Shown here: piece by piece, positions 53,030 to 60,530 of the stretch
Position numbering within the stretch: position 1 is the stretch's first letter
Layout: the number at the start of each line of letters is the position of its first letter
From: Nitrosomonas ureae
GTDB taxonomy: Bacteria; Pseudomonadota; Gammaproteobacteria; Burkholderiales; Nitrosomonadaceae
NCBI RefSeq assembly: GCF_001455205.1
Contig: NZ_CP013341.1
Span: 558,001-622,000, forward strand
Direction of reading: 5' to 3'
DNA: 64,000 nucleotides
Program-made: the position numbers and the translations under genes
The notes under the pieces: generated by a model
Told to the model about the DNA's origin: nothing
Databases searched by the model: none
The model's input: the letters and a program-made list of their open reading frames with translations, nothing else

Positions 53030-53501
53030 ATGCGATACAAGCGTGGCGATGTAAAAACCGGAATCTATTTCTTCACGGTCAATCTTGTGCAACGTCACCT
53101 GCGTTTGTTATTGGATCATGTGGAAATTTTGCGCGCGGCTGTCAAAACGGTGAAGCAGCGGCATCCTTTTCATATCGATGCCTTTGTCGTGTTGCCGGAT
53201 CATTTGCATGCGATATGGACTTTACCGTCTGACGATGCGGATTTTTCAATTCGATGGATGCTGATCAAATCGGGTTTCTCACGTCATATCACCATGAACG
53301 AACGCCGCAATGCCAGCCGAATTTCCAAAGGCGAACGTGGAATTTGGCACCAGCCGGTATTGGGAGCATTTGATTCGTGACGAAAATGATTCTGAACGGC
53401 ATATCGATTACATTCATTACAACCCGGTAAAGCATGGACTCGTCCACCAGGCAAGCAAATGGCCTTATTCGAGCATTCACAGTATATCAAGGCTGGCGTA
53501 A
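53030..53501 (+). pseudogene. REP-associated tyrosine transposase (RAYT), frameshifted
   Basis: The first frame (53030-53350) gives YKRGDVKTGIYFFTVNLVQR, then FHIDAFVVLPDHLHAIWTLP with the HUH-like HLH, and RGIWHQP. The expected continuation is in another frame from about 53348: YWEHLIRDENDSERHIDYIH, YNPVKHGLV and KWPYSSIHS. One extra C in the CCGG at about 53351-53354 accounts for the shift. RAYTs are single-copy relatives of IS200/IS605 transposases that move REP sequences. Two REP-like hairpins flank the gene in inverted orientation. It is probably inactive now. Confidence 0.85.
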
Positions 53502-53564
53502 TCACAAATAATTGGGGCGATAGCAATGATAGATGTGGAGTTTATATGGTAAACGGTGAAAAAA

Positions 53565-53590
53565 GTTGGGATTCGCAGACTCATCCCAAC
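53565..53590 (-). repeat. REP-like hairpin, right of the RAYT gene
   Basis: Stem GTTGGGAT (53565-53572) and ATCCCAAC (53583-53590) with loop TCGCAGACTC. Its reverse complement (GTTGGGATGAGTCTGCGAATC...) parallels the left hairpin, GCTGGGGTGAGTCCACGAACC. The two thus form an inverted pair around the RAYT gene. The hairpin ends 7 bp before the first mfd fragment. Confidence 0.7.
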
Positions 53591-53597
53591 CTACGAG

Positions 53598-53729
53598 CTG
53601 ATACAGAGCAGCCGCGAATACTCATTATCCGGCCAAGATCGCTTGAAAAGTCAAGTGCAGATTGAGGATGTGAATAAACGACTGATGCGGGTTAAGGAGT
53701 TGGTGCAGAAGTTGGGCGCTAACAATTAA
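53598..53729 (+). pseudogene. mfd 3'-end fragment, copy 1
   Basis: 132 bp aligned without gaps to the last 132 bp of mfd (52141-52272), encoding LIQSSREYSLSGQDRLK, QVQIEDVNKRLMRVKEL and a stop. It corresponds to Mfd residues 1112-1154. It has no start codon of its own. Replacements such as SGQD for SGPD and RVKEL for RIREL are shared with copy 2, so the two fragments are closer to each other than to the resident gene. Confidence 0.92.
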
Positions 53730-53848
53730 CAGACTATTGAGAAACTATCTGCAAAACGCTATTCAGATGCATTTTGTGATAACTTAACTGTAAGTTGGAA
53801 AGTATTTTCTAACGTGATTTCATTAAAAACGGAGATACATCGGTATTT

Positions 53849-54121
53849 ATGCACTTTGAGTGGAATGCCAAAAAAGCTGCGCTTAACTATCGTAAACATG
53901 ATGTCACTTTAGAGGAAGCATCCAGTGCATTGCGTGATGTACTTTCTGCGACTACCCATGATCCCGATCATTCGGAAAACGAGGAGCGATATGTAACATT
54001 TGGCATTTCCTCCCAAGGACGTTTACTCGCGGTGGCGCATACAGAAAGCGGTGATACGATTAGAATCATATCAGCACGATTGGCTACAAATACGGAGAAG
54101 AAAATTTATGAAGAAAGTTAA
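53849..54121 (+). CDS. BrnT-family toxin
   Basis: 90 residues matching BrnT: HFEWNAKKAALNYRKHDVTL at the N-terminus, HDPDHSENEERYVTFGISSQ, LLAVAHTESGDTIRIISAR and ATNTEKKIYEE. BrnT is a RelE-like ribonuclease that stops translation when not bound by BrnA. It overlaps the next gene by 14 bp, the standard toxin-first order. Lies between the two mfd fragments. Confidence 0.88.
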   Translation: MHFEWNAKKAALNYRKHDVTLEEASSALRDVLSATTHDPDHSENEERYVTFGISSQGRLLAVAHTESGDTIRIISARLATNTEKKIYEES

Positions 54122-54353
54122 ATCTGAAATGACAGACGAGCTAAGACCGGAATACAAACGGTCTGATTTCGATAAGATTATCCGTGGCAAATATGCAAAC
54201 CGTATCAAGGCAGAAACCAACGTGGTGCTTCTTGAAGCTGACATTGCGAAAGCTTTTCCGAACGATGAAGCAGTTAACAATGCTCTGCGGCATTTACTGG
54301 AAGAGACAAAAACTTTGATCAACTTAACCCAGCATCCTGACAAATCCAGTTAA
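54108..54353 (+). CDS. BrnA-position antitoxin
   Basis: 81 residues, start ATG at 54108 inside the end of brnT. It has TDELRPEYKRSDFDKIIRGK, YANRIKAETNVVLLEADIA and AFPNDEAVNNALRHLLEE. This is the antitoxin type commonly placed after BrnT, expected to bind and neutralise it and to repress the promoter. The upstream part of the longer frame from 54000 is out of frame inside brnT and is not real. Confidence 0.8.
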   Translation: MKKVKSEMTDELRPEYKRSDFDKIIRGKYANRIKAETNVVLLEADIAKAFPNDEAVNNALRHLLEETKTLINLTQHPDKSS

Positions 54354-54398
54354 CTAGCAAAGCTTGGGAGGATCAACAGGAAACCTGTCAACACGTCT

Positions 54399-54663
54399 CC
54401 TGCTCGACTGCCACCGCCTGCGCATCATCGCCAAGCCGCTCGGCATCACCCGCATCGACGACAGCGCAGAAAGCATCCAAATCCAGTTTATCCCCAATCC
54501 ACCGATCGATCCGGCAAAAAATATCCAACTGATACAGAGCAGCCGAGAATATTCACTCTCCGGCCAAGATCGGCTGAAAATTCAGGCACAGATCGAGGAT
54601 TTGAACAAGCGGGTAACGCGAGTGAAGGAGTTGATGCAGAAGTTGGGGAGGAATAACTTATGA
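54399..54663 (+). pseudogene. mfd 3'-end fragment, copy 2
   Basis: 265 bp aligned to mfd 52011-52272, encoding LLDCHRLRIIAKPLGITRID, SAESIQIQFIPNPPIDPAK, then QSSREYSLSGQDRLKIQAQ and a stop. It covers Mfd residues from about 1069 to the end. The frame is open from 54364, so a short protein could be made, but it lacks nearly all of Mfd. The TGA overlaps the ATG of the next gene, as if that gene had been coupled to an mfd in its former host. Confidence 0.92.
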
Positions 54664-55598
54664 TGCAAAACAATCAGTTACTTTCAGAGATACTGACTCA
54701 CGTCAAGGCGCGATTCTCTGGTGAAAATGCTCGCGCAGTCGTCATACAACATTACCTTATGAGTATCTTCACTGAGTTCGTTAAAAGTGGATTTTCAGAT
54801 CCCAAATTTGTCACTGAACTTACTTCCGGTTGCGATCAAAAGTTCTGGGCATGCTTGTCGGAAGCTCTCGTAGCCGAGCGTCTTCGCTGCAAGTACTTCC
54901 CTCCTCGACGGAGATTGGGACAAGGGCCGGATTTTTTGGTTATGGATGGTACTCGCAAGGTTTGGATTGAAGTTGTTTGCCCAGAGCCTATTGATATTCC
55001 CCATAATTGGCTAAACCCGCAAAAAGGTAGGGTAAGTTTTCCTCATGAACAGATACTTCTCCGATGGACGAGTGCTATAAAAAATAAAGCCGAGATACTC
55101 ATTGGTGGCGTTGACAAGAAAGGATATCTGGAATCTGGCGAGGTAGGACCAAATGATGCCTATGTCATCGCAGTAAATGGATGTAGGTTGCGCAGTGGAC
55201 CATTCTCTGCATTGATTGGAATTAGTCAGCTTCCATTTGCTGCGGAGGCTGTATTCCCGGTAGGGCCTTATGAATTGCAAATCAACAAAACTACTCGTCA
55301 AGTGGTTGATCGTGGTCACCAACATCGACCTCATATACGAAACAAAAACAAAGCTGAAGTACCCACATTCACGTTCCTTGATTCAAGATTTAATGCCATT
55401 AGTGCAATTTGGGCAATTGATTTAAATGGAAGCTCGATTATCGGCACTATAGAGCCGAGTGCTGTCATTCATAATCCAAACGCCCTCAACCCAATCCCGC
55501 TCGACTTCCTGCCAGCGGATAACGAATACGTTGCAATCCAGGAAGAAAATGGATACTTGCTTGAGAAGGTTCGTACAAAGCACGGTAGGTTAGAATGA
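54660..55598 (+). CDS. Unknown protein with possible PD-(D/E)xK-like motif
   Basis: 312 residues, no signal peptide. I do not recognise a characterised family. The segment LGQGPDFLVMDGTRKVWIEV, near residues 86-105, has the spacing of a PD-(D/E)xK nuclease core (D then E), but the usual lysine after the glutamate is missing (EVVCP), so activity is doubtful. The ATG overlaps the stop of the second mfd fragment (ATGA). It lies in the accessory island beside toxin-antitoxin genes. A defence role is only a guess from that position. Confidence 0.55.
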   Translation: MMQNNQLLSEILTHVKARFSGENARAVVIQHYLMSIFTEFVKSGFSDPKFVTELTSGCDQKFWACLSEALVAERLRCKYFPPRRRLGQGPDFLVMDGTRKVWIEVVCPEPIDIPHNWLNPQKGRVSFPHEQILLRWTSAIKNKAEILIGGVDKKGYLESGEVGPNDAYVIAVNGCRLRSGPFSALIGISQLPFAAEAVFPVGPYELQINKTTRQVVDRGHQHRPHIRNKNKAEVPTFTFLDSRFNAISAIWAIDLNGSSIIGTIEPSAVIHNPNALNPIPLDFLPADNEYVAIQEENGYLLEKVRTKHGRLE

Positions 55599-55645
55599 CA
55601 GCAGGAATCCGAACCTACTCTGCCAGAAAAGCGAGAAAATTTTTT

Positions 55646-56044
55646 ATGAAACAATACATTCTATTTCTAATACTTCTATTTCCACTTAATTCAGTTGCAG
55701 AAGAAAGTACATACCTCTGCACAATTAAACAGATTCTGGAGTTGTCAGATAATGGCACGATGGAGAAGCACCTTGGCATTTACAAACAATTATTTGGCAA
55801 GCAGTTTTCGATTAATCGAGACACAGGCGAAATGGTGGGTCTGCCATTTGCCACTCAGTCATACAAGCAAGTAACAGTGCTCGATAAAGGAAGTAATGAA
55901 ACTTCTTATAAAGCTATCGTTACTTCGCACCCCCCAAACATGTGGATCAAATATATCCATGTTGCCGAACATAATCAGGAAAAGAAGAAGCCATTTTGGG
56001 GTACAGACAGTGGCGACAAAATATTCAGTGGATTCTGTGAATAA
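55646..56044 (+). CDS. Small secreted protein of unknown function
   Basis: 132 residues starting at ATG 55646. A signal peptide (YILFLILLFPLNSVAEE) is followed by a soluble domain with two cysteines (YLCTIKQILE and the terminal FSGFCE). The upstream in-frame extension to 55595 overlaps the previous gene and would hide the signal peptide. I see no family. It follows the nuclease-like gene by 47 bp and probably closes the island. Confidence 0.5.
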   Translation: MKQYILFLILLFPLNSVAEESTYLCTIKQILELSDNGTMEKHLGIYKQLFGKQFSINRDTGEMVGLPFATQSYKQVTVLDKGSNETSYKAIVTSHPPNMWIKYIHVAEHNQEKKKPFWGTDSGDKIFSGFCE

Positions 56045-56254
56045 ATCATTGATCGAGCCCGGCAGGATATATCCGACTGCAAGGAGACACATCAATCAGT
56101 TAAGTGCAATTATTTCTGCATTCGCAAGACCTCATTCAGCGTACGTACCAGCCGCCACCAGCAACATAACCAATAATTAGGATTTATATAACCATCGGTT
56201 CTTTGAGGATCTAAAGCTTTCGGATTTACACTCGTTGTTGATAAGCAGGTTATA

Positions 56255-56263
56255 TTTTCCTAC
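56255..56263 (+). promoter_or_regulatory. TTTTCCTAC motif upstream of the PEP-CTERM gene
   Basis: Nine bases identical to the motif before the exopolysaccharide-type cluster (TTTTCCTACA), here followed by T instead of A. It ends 17 bp before the ATG of the PEP-CTERM gene. Confidence 0.3.
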
Positions 56264-56280
56264 TTTTATAGGTGATTGTA

Positions 56281-56904
56281 ATGAAGAGATTCTATAAATA
56301 CGCATTAGGCGTTTTACTTGTTACTCCAATGCTAGCTTCAGCAGCTGCGGAGCTTGTGACAAATGGCAGTTTTGAAACAGATTTTCAATCCAATGGCACA
56401 TGGAATATTTACAAAAATTTGACCGGATGGACCGGTGCTCCTAACATCGAATTGCGCAATAATGTTGCGGGAACTGCTTATGATGGTACAAATTTCATCG
56501 AACTGGATACTTATTCCAATAGTTCGATATCGCAGGTGTTAACTGGCACACCTGGATTGTATGAACTCAGCTTCTGGTATTCAGCACGCCCTGGTACCGG
56601 CAACACCAATGACTTATCCTTCACGCTGGATGGCTCTGCTCCCTTAACTTTATTAAGTGGTGTCAGCGGAGGACGCTATCATGATTGGCAAAATTACTCA
56701 GCAATATTTAGCTTTGATGGAAATGGCTTGCTTACTTTCAGTGCCACGGGAAAGAGCGATAGTTATGGTGGTTCATTGGATATGATTTCATTCACCAGTG
56801 TTGTTCCCGAACCGGAAATTTATGCGATGACTCTTATTGGCCTAAGTCTATTAGGCTTTACGGCTTTTCGTAGAAGAAATTATCAAATCTATAATCAAGA
56901 ATAA
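56281..56904 (+). CDS. PEP-CTERM sorted extracellular protein
   Basis: 207 residues. A signal peptide ends near ASAAA. A single beta-rich domain begins ELVTNGSFETDF, continues with WTGAPNIELRNN and is like the DUF642 / choice-of-anchor carbohydrate-binding-like proteins. The C-terminus is a PEP-CTERM signal: VPEPEIYAMTLIGLSLLGF followed by TAFRRRN. Exosortase (EpsH/XrtA) cuts this tag; such proteins occur in exopolysaccharide-producing Gram-negatives. No exosortase gene lies in this window. The start is ATG 56281, with AGGTGA five bases upstream. Confidence 0.9.
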   Translation: MKRFYKYALGVLLVTPMLASAAAELVTNGSFETDFQSNGTWNIYKNLTGWTGAPNIELRNNVAGTAYDGTNFIELDTYSNSSISQVLTGTPGLYELSFWYSARPGTGNTNDLSFTLDGSAPLTLLSGVSGGRYHDWQNYSAIFSFDGNGLLTFSATGKSDSYGGSLDMISFTSVVPEPEIYAMTLIGLSLLGFTAFRRRNYQIYNQE

Positions 56905-56952
56905 TTCTCTTCACAGTATTAGGAAATGCGAGAAATAAGTATAAAACCAAGG

Positions 56953-56996
56953 ATCAGACCGCGAATGCAAAAACAATTTTTGCTTCGCGGCCTGAT
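56953..56996. terminator. Long hairpin after the PEP-CTERM gene
   Basis: ATCAGACCGCGAATGCAAAAA pairs with TTTTTGCTTCGCGGCCTGAT around a CAA loop, with one mismatch and one bulged T. It lies 49 bp past the PEP-CTERM stop, between convergent genes. The centre gives A and T runs on both strands, so it could end transcription from either side. Confidence 0.6.
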
Positions 56997-57050
56997 TCTG
57001 TTCAGCGTGCATTGATGAAAATATTACTTTATCAACGATCTAATCAGAAT

Positions 57051-57191
57051 TCACTCACGAAACGGATTCTCACTCAACAATCCATCGTCTTGCTGTCCGT
57101 GCTGCAGATCTTTTGTATATAGGCGGTTACAGCGGAATTCGAGCGCTGCGGCTACGATCAAAGCACCATAAAAACTAATCTGCCAATTCAT
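57051..57191 (-). CDS. Possible 46-residue protein overlapping the amidohydrolase end
   Basis: A short frame from the ATG at 57191: MNWQISFYGALIVAAALEF followed by RCNRLYTKDLQHGQQDDG. One modest hydrophobic helix precedes a charged tail. It overlaps the amidohydrolase stop by 17 bp, and a GGTGGAG lies directly upstream. No family is recognised. It could be a translationally coupled small membrane protein or chance. Confidence 0.3.
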   Translation of the reverse strand: MNWQISFYGALIVAAALEFRCNRLYTKDLQHGQQDDGLLSENPFRE

Positions 57192-58350
57192 TCTCCACCA
57201 GCTTGACCCAATACGCCGCACCGAGCGGCAAAATCTCATCATTAAAATCATAATTGGGATTATGCAGCAGACAGTTGCCTGCCGAGTTACCATTACCGAT
57301 CCAAATATAGCAACCCGGTTTTTGCTCCAGCATAAATGCAAAATCTTCCGCGCCCAGGCTGGGAGTCGGTGTTATATTGACGCAATCAGTACCGGCAACA
57401 GCGGTGGCAGCACGGATTGCGCTGGTGGTTTCATCAGGACTGTTGATCGTGACCGGATAGCCGGGATTTTCGGGATTGAAACGGATGTCAGCGTTAATCC
57501 TGAAACCATGTGCGATACTTTGCGACAGATGACTGATACTTTGTTCCAGTTGCACCCGCACCGAGTTTTTAAAACTGCGAAAGGTTCCCCGCACTATCGC
57601 CGAATCCGGTAGCGCATTCCAGGTGTTGCCGCCGTGAATTTGCGTGACGCTGACTACGGCAGCATCGGCCGGATCAATCTGGCGGCTGACAATGGTTTGC
57701 AATTGGGTGACCAAATGTGCCGCAGCGACCAGCACATCGTTACCCAAATGCGGCATCGCGGCATGCGTAGCCTGACCGCTGAGATTGATTTCGAAGCAGT
57801 CAAACGAGGCCATCATGGGGCCGGCTTTGACCGCGAAATGCCCGACCGGAACATCCGGAAAATTATGCATGCCGAAAACCCGTTGCGCCGGAAATTGTTC
57901 AAACAGGCCTTCATTGATCATTTGATGAGCACCCGCACGGCATTCTTCCGCCGGTTGAAAAATAAAATACACCGTCCCGTCAAAACGACCATGATTGGCG
58001 AGATAATGGGCAGCGCCGAGCAACATGGCGCAATGTCCGTCATGCCCGCAGGCATGCATTTTTCCACCATTGCGTGAGGCGTACTCAAACCGGTTTTGTT
58101 CCTGGATAAATAGCGCATCCATATCGGCACGCAACGCAATGCTGTAACTACTGCTACCACGACGCAGAATCCCGATAACACCGGTTTTAGCCATGCCTGG
58201 ATGCACTTCGATGCCGACTTTTCGCAGTTGCTCGGCAATCAACCGGCCGGTTGCGGTTTCTTCAAATGCGACTTCCGGATATTGATGCAACTGCCTGCGC
58301 CAACGGCGCATGTCGGCATGCAATGCCAGGATTTCGGAAACAATGTTCAT
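57175..58350 (-). CDS. M20 family amidohydrolase (hippurate hydrolase-like)
   Basis: 391 residues of the M20D metal-dependent amidohydrolases. Metal-binding and catalytic marks are MHACGHDGHCAMLLGAAHYL near residue 95, FIFQPAEECRAGAHQMI near 133, and GMHNFPDVPVGHFAVKAGPM near 165, with the last ligand in LGAEDFAFMLEQ near 350. It hydrolyses N-acyl amino acids or related amides in the cytoplasm. The ATG at 58350 is preferred because homologues begin near EILALHADMR; the extra 15 residues upstream look wrong. No related pathway genes adjoin. Confidence 0.88.
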   Translation of the reverse strand: MNIVSEILALHADMRRWRRQLHQYPEVAFEETATGRLIAEQLRKVGIEVHPGMAKTGVIGILRRGSSSYSIALRADMDALFIQEQNRFEYASRNGGKMHACGHDGHCAMLLGAAHYLANHGRFDGTVYFIFQPAEECRAGAHQMINEGLFEQFPAQRVFGMHNFPDVPVGHFAVKAGPMMASFDCFEINLSGQATHAAMPHLGNDVLVAAAHLVTQLQTIVSRQIDPADAAVVSVTQIHGGNTWNALPDSAIVRGTFRSFKNSVRVQLEQSISHLSQSIAHGFRINADIRFNPENPGYPVTINSPDETTSAIRAATAVAGTDCVNITPTPSLGAEDFAFMLEQKPGCYIWIGNGNSAGNCLLHNPNYDFNDEILPLGAAYWVKLVENELAD

Positions 58351-58473
58351 CGTCGATCCATACCCGTGACCCCAACGTGAAATCGCGCATACCATAATGC
58401 CGAGGACTTAAACAACATGAATAATTCAGAATGCGCTGCTTTTGATAAGAAAAACGAAGACGTGTCTTGAGTA

Positions 58474-59379
58474 TCAACGTACCGATTCATGAACAGAACC
58501 CGCAATCGAACCCATACGCAAAAAGTTATACCGGTCTTCCGTTTCACGGTGAAATCGGGCAAGCCGCTTTTCTGATTGCTCATCGCGTTGTTTTTCCAGC
58601 TGTAGCTTGGCAGAATTAATTTCCATTTTTTTCGGGGCGGGTATCTTCAGATATTGAAGTATTCTTGCAATGATGAACTCAGGCTTTGCTAGTAAATCTT
58701 CATAATGAATTCGGCAGGGATTCAACTTAAGCATCTCAAAATAAAGTTCAAATCTTGACTGCGCAAACAGTATCTCGGAAATCGCCGTGATGATTTGTTC
58801 GTTGCTTATGTCTGCCAATTCTATTTTTCCATTCAAGCCACTATTCCAATTACTTTTCCATTGCCCTGTCTGTTGAGCTACCAGGAATGAGAGCGCTTGC
58901 GCGGCCACATCATCTCGCACGATATAAATGAATTGAGGATTGGGGATGATCCAAGGTATTACTTTTGTACGGGATAAAAAATACAGTTGATCCCAAGAAA
59001 GCTTGGTAGCGAAAATTTTATTTAACGTGCTGTGATTACCGGGCAAATGGCGCACGAAATCATCCAATGAATTTAATCCGCACTCAGCACAGTCTGCCTG
59101 AATTCGCTCTGTATTGAAAAATTCATCAGCCAATCCCATCAATTCCGTGGCATAGAGCAATTCAGCCAGCCAGTTGGAACCGCAACGATTTGTAAAGCAG
59201 AGTATGACTTGTTTCTGGGTATTTATTTTTATTGATAAATCTCTAAAAAGAACTTTATCCGATTGATTAAAGTACTCTAAAGTCTCAATTTCGTGGTGAC
59301 ATGGCGTGTATTCGATCGGGAATGGCTGCTCCAGCGTCGAACGAATAGCGTGATAAAGGGATTGTAAAAATGGCAACAT
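58474..59379 (-). CDS. Stf0-type sulfotransferase family protein
   Basis: 301 residues. The PAPS 5'-phosphosulfate loop is in ILCFTNRCGSNWLAELLYAT near residue 62, followed by GLADEFFNTERIQ, matching the Stf0 pattern TxRsGSt...TGxxGxPxEyF. The C-terminal part has HYEDLLAKPEFIIARILQYL, also typical. It would move sulfate from PAPS to a sugar or lipid acceptor. The start is ATG 59379; a GTG at 59400 is possible. It stands alone between the amidohydrolase and a DUF1269 gene. Confidence 0.78.
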   Translation of the reverse strand: MLPFLQSLYHAIRSTLEQPFPIEYTPCHHEIETLEYFNQSDKVLFRDLSIKINTQKQVILCFTNRCGSNWLAELLYATELMGLADEFFNTERIQADCAECGLNSLDDFVRHLPGNHSTLNKIFATKLSWDQLYFLSRTKVIPWIIPNPQFIYIVRDDVAAQALSFLVAQQTGQWKSNWNSGLNGKIELADISNEQIITAISEILFAQSRFELYFEMLKLNPCRIHYEDLLAKPEFIIARILQYLKIPAPKKMEINSAKLQLEKQRDEQSEKRLARFHRETEDRYNFLRMGSIAGSVHESVR

Positions 59380-59622
59380 CTTGCGCCAACTATATAGCAC
59401 AGTATTACTAATATTGCCAAACCGGATGTTTCATGCGCGACGCAAAACAATTCATACCGGTAAATCAATCAACAAATTATAGAAAAAAGCATCCCTATTC
59501 TTTATGGCGCCGCGCGCGCAACTTTGCTTTTACATGCTCATTTGGATTTTTTGCAAATCCAATCATAGATGACACCGGCTCTCCATTGCTCAGCAAAGAA
59601 CCGGTGCCAGACCAAAATATAA

Positions 59623-60132
59623 TCACGGAAATGACGGCACCCTGGGTTCCGTTTGTTCGACTTCAACCTGAGGCAAATGTTGTTTGACCCGATCTTCAAT
59701 TTCAGCCACCCGGTCAGTCGGCACATCGACCAGAACCAGTAATTTACCCGCTTCGATCGCATCTTCAAATTCTTTGATTTGCCGATTGCCAACACTCATG
59801 CCCACCATACCGCCAAACCATGAACCTACACCTGCCCCCGCCAAAGTGGTTGCCAATAAAACACCCCCGGCAATGACCGTCGATGCTGGCGGCAATGCAA
59901 CTGCAACCAGCCCGGCCAGCAAGCCTGTTGCGCCACCCAATGCGACACCTTGCTCCACGGCAGGAATGAAATCAGTTTTTTGCAATAGATTGGCTTCTGG
60001 CAAATCTTCAAGCGGTGTGCCACGTTTTGCAATTACATGGATATGCTTCTCTTCAATTTTTTGCAGAAGCAAATCCTCGACAATTTTTTTAGTGGTTGTG
60101 ATATCCGGAACTAGAAAGTATATGCGTCGCAT
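59623..60132 (-). CDS. DUF1269 family membrane protein
   Basis: 169 residues. A soluble alpha/beta start (RRIYFLVPDITTTKKIVEDL) is followed by two glycine- and alanine-rich hydrophobic helices near 65-115 (VALGGATGLLAGLVAVALPP, VGSWFGGMVGMSVG) and a soluble end (LVLVDVPTDRVAEIEDRVKQ). This matches DUF1269 proteins, small stress-associated inner-membrane proteins of unknown role. GGAGGG precedes the ATG. Confidence 0.72.
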   Translation of the reverse strand: MRRIYFLVPDITTTKKIVEDLLLQKIEEKHIHVIAKRGTPLEDLPEANLLQKTDFIPAVEQGVALGGATGLLAGLVAVALPPASTVIAGGVLLATTLAGAGVGSWFGGMVGMSVGNRQIKEFEDAIEAGKLLVLVDVPTDRVAEIEDRVKQHLPQVEVEQTEPRVPSFP

Positions 60133-60530
60133 AATTCCCTCCTTCGAGAGTATGGAGTTTAAAAAGAAAGAACATAAACACGTTTTGGTTAATAGCTCTC
60201 TCTTTCAATTAATGATGCTAATGCAGTTTGTACCTATCTTTTATTCCGATTCAATTCCACCGGAATAATTTCCCTGTACATTTTATAAAATATGTTCAAA
60301 TGATCGTTTTTCAACCCTCTTGCCAAAATACCCGAAAGTTCTGATTTTAACCGGCAGATGTAAGAAGCTCACTAAAGCAAGTAAGCATCAAAAACCACCA
60401 AGCGACTGCAAATGAAAACTATTGAGGGGCAAGCGTAAATTTACGCAACCACGAGAGCGAAAGAGTGGGAATTTGCTGGTTTCAATGATTGCTTTGCAAC
60501 GAGATAGAATAGTGAGTTTTCAGCTAAGCT
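60133..60530. other. Gene-free stretch with a 14-bp palindrome
   Basis: About 400 AT-rich bases between the DUF1269 gene and the end of the hydroxyacid dehydrogenase gene. A perfect palindrome GCGTAAATTTACGC lies at 60433-60446, which could be an operator. I see no gene or RNA in it. Confidence 0.45.
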
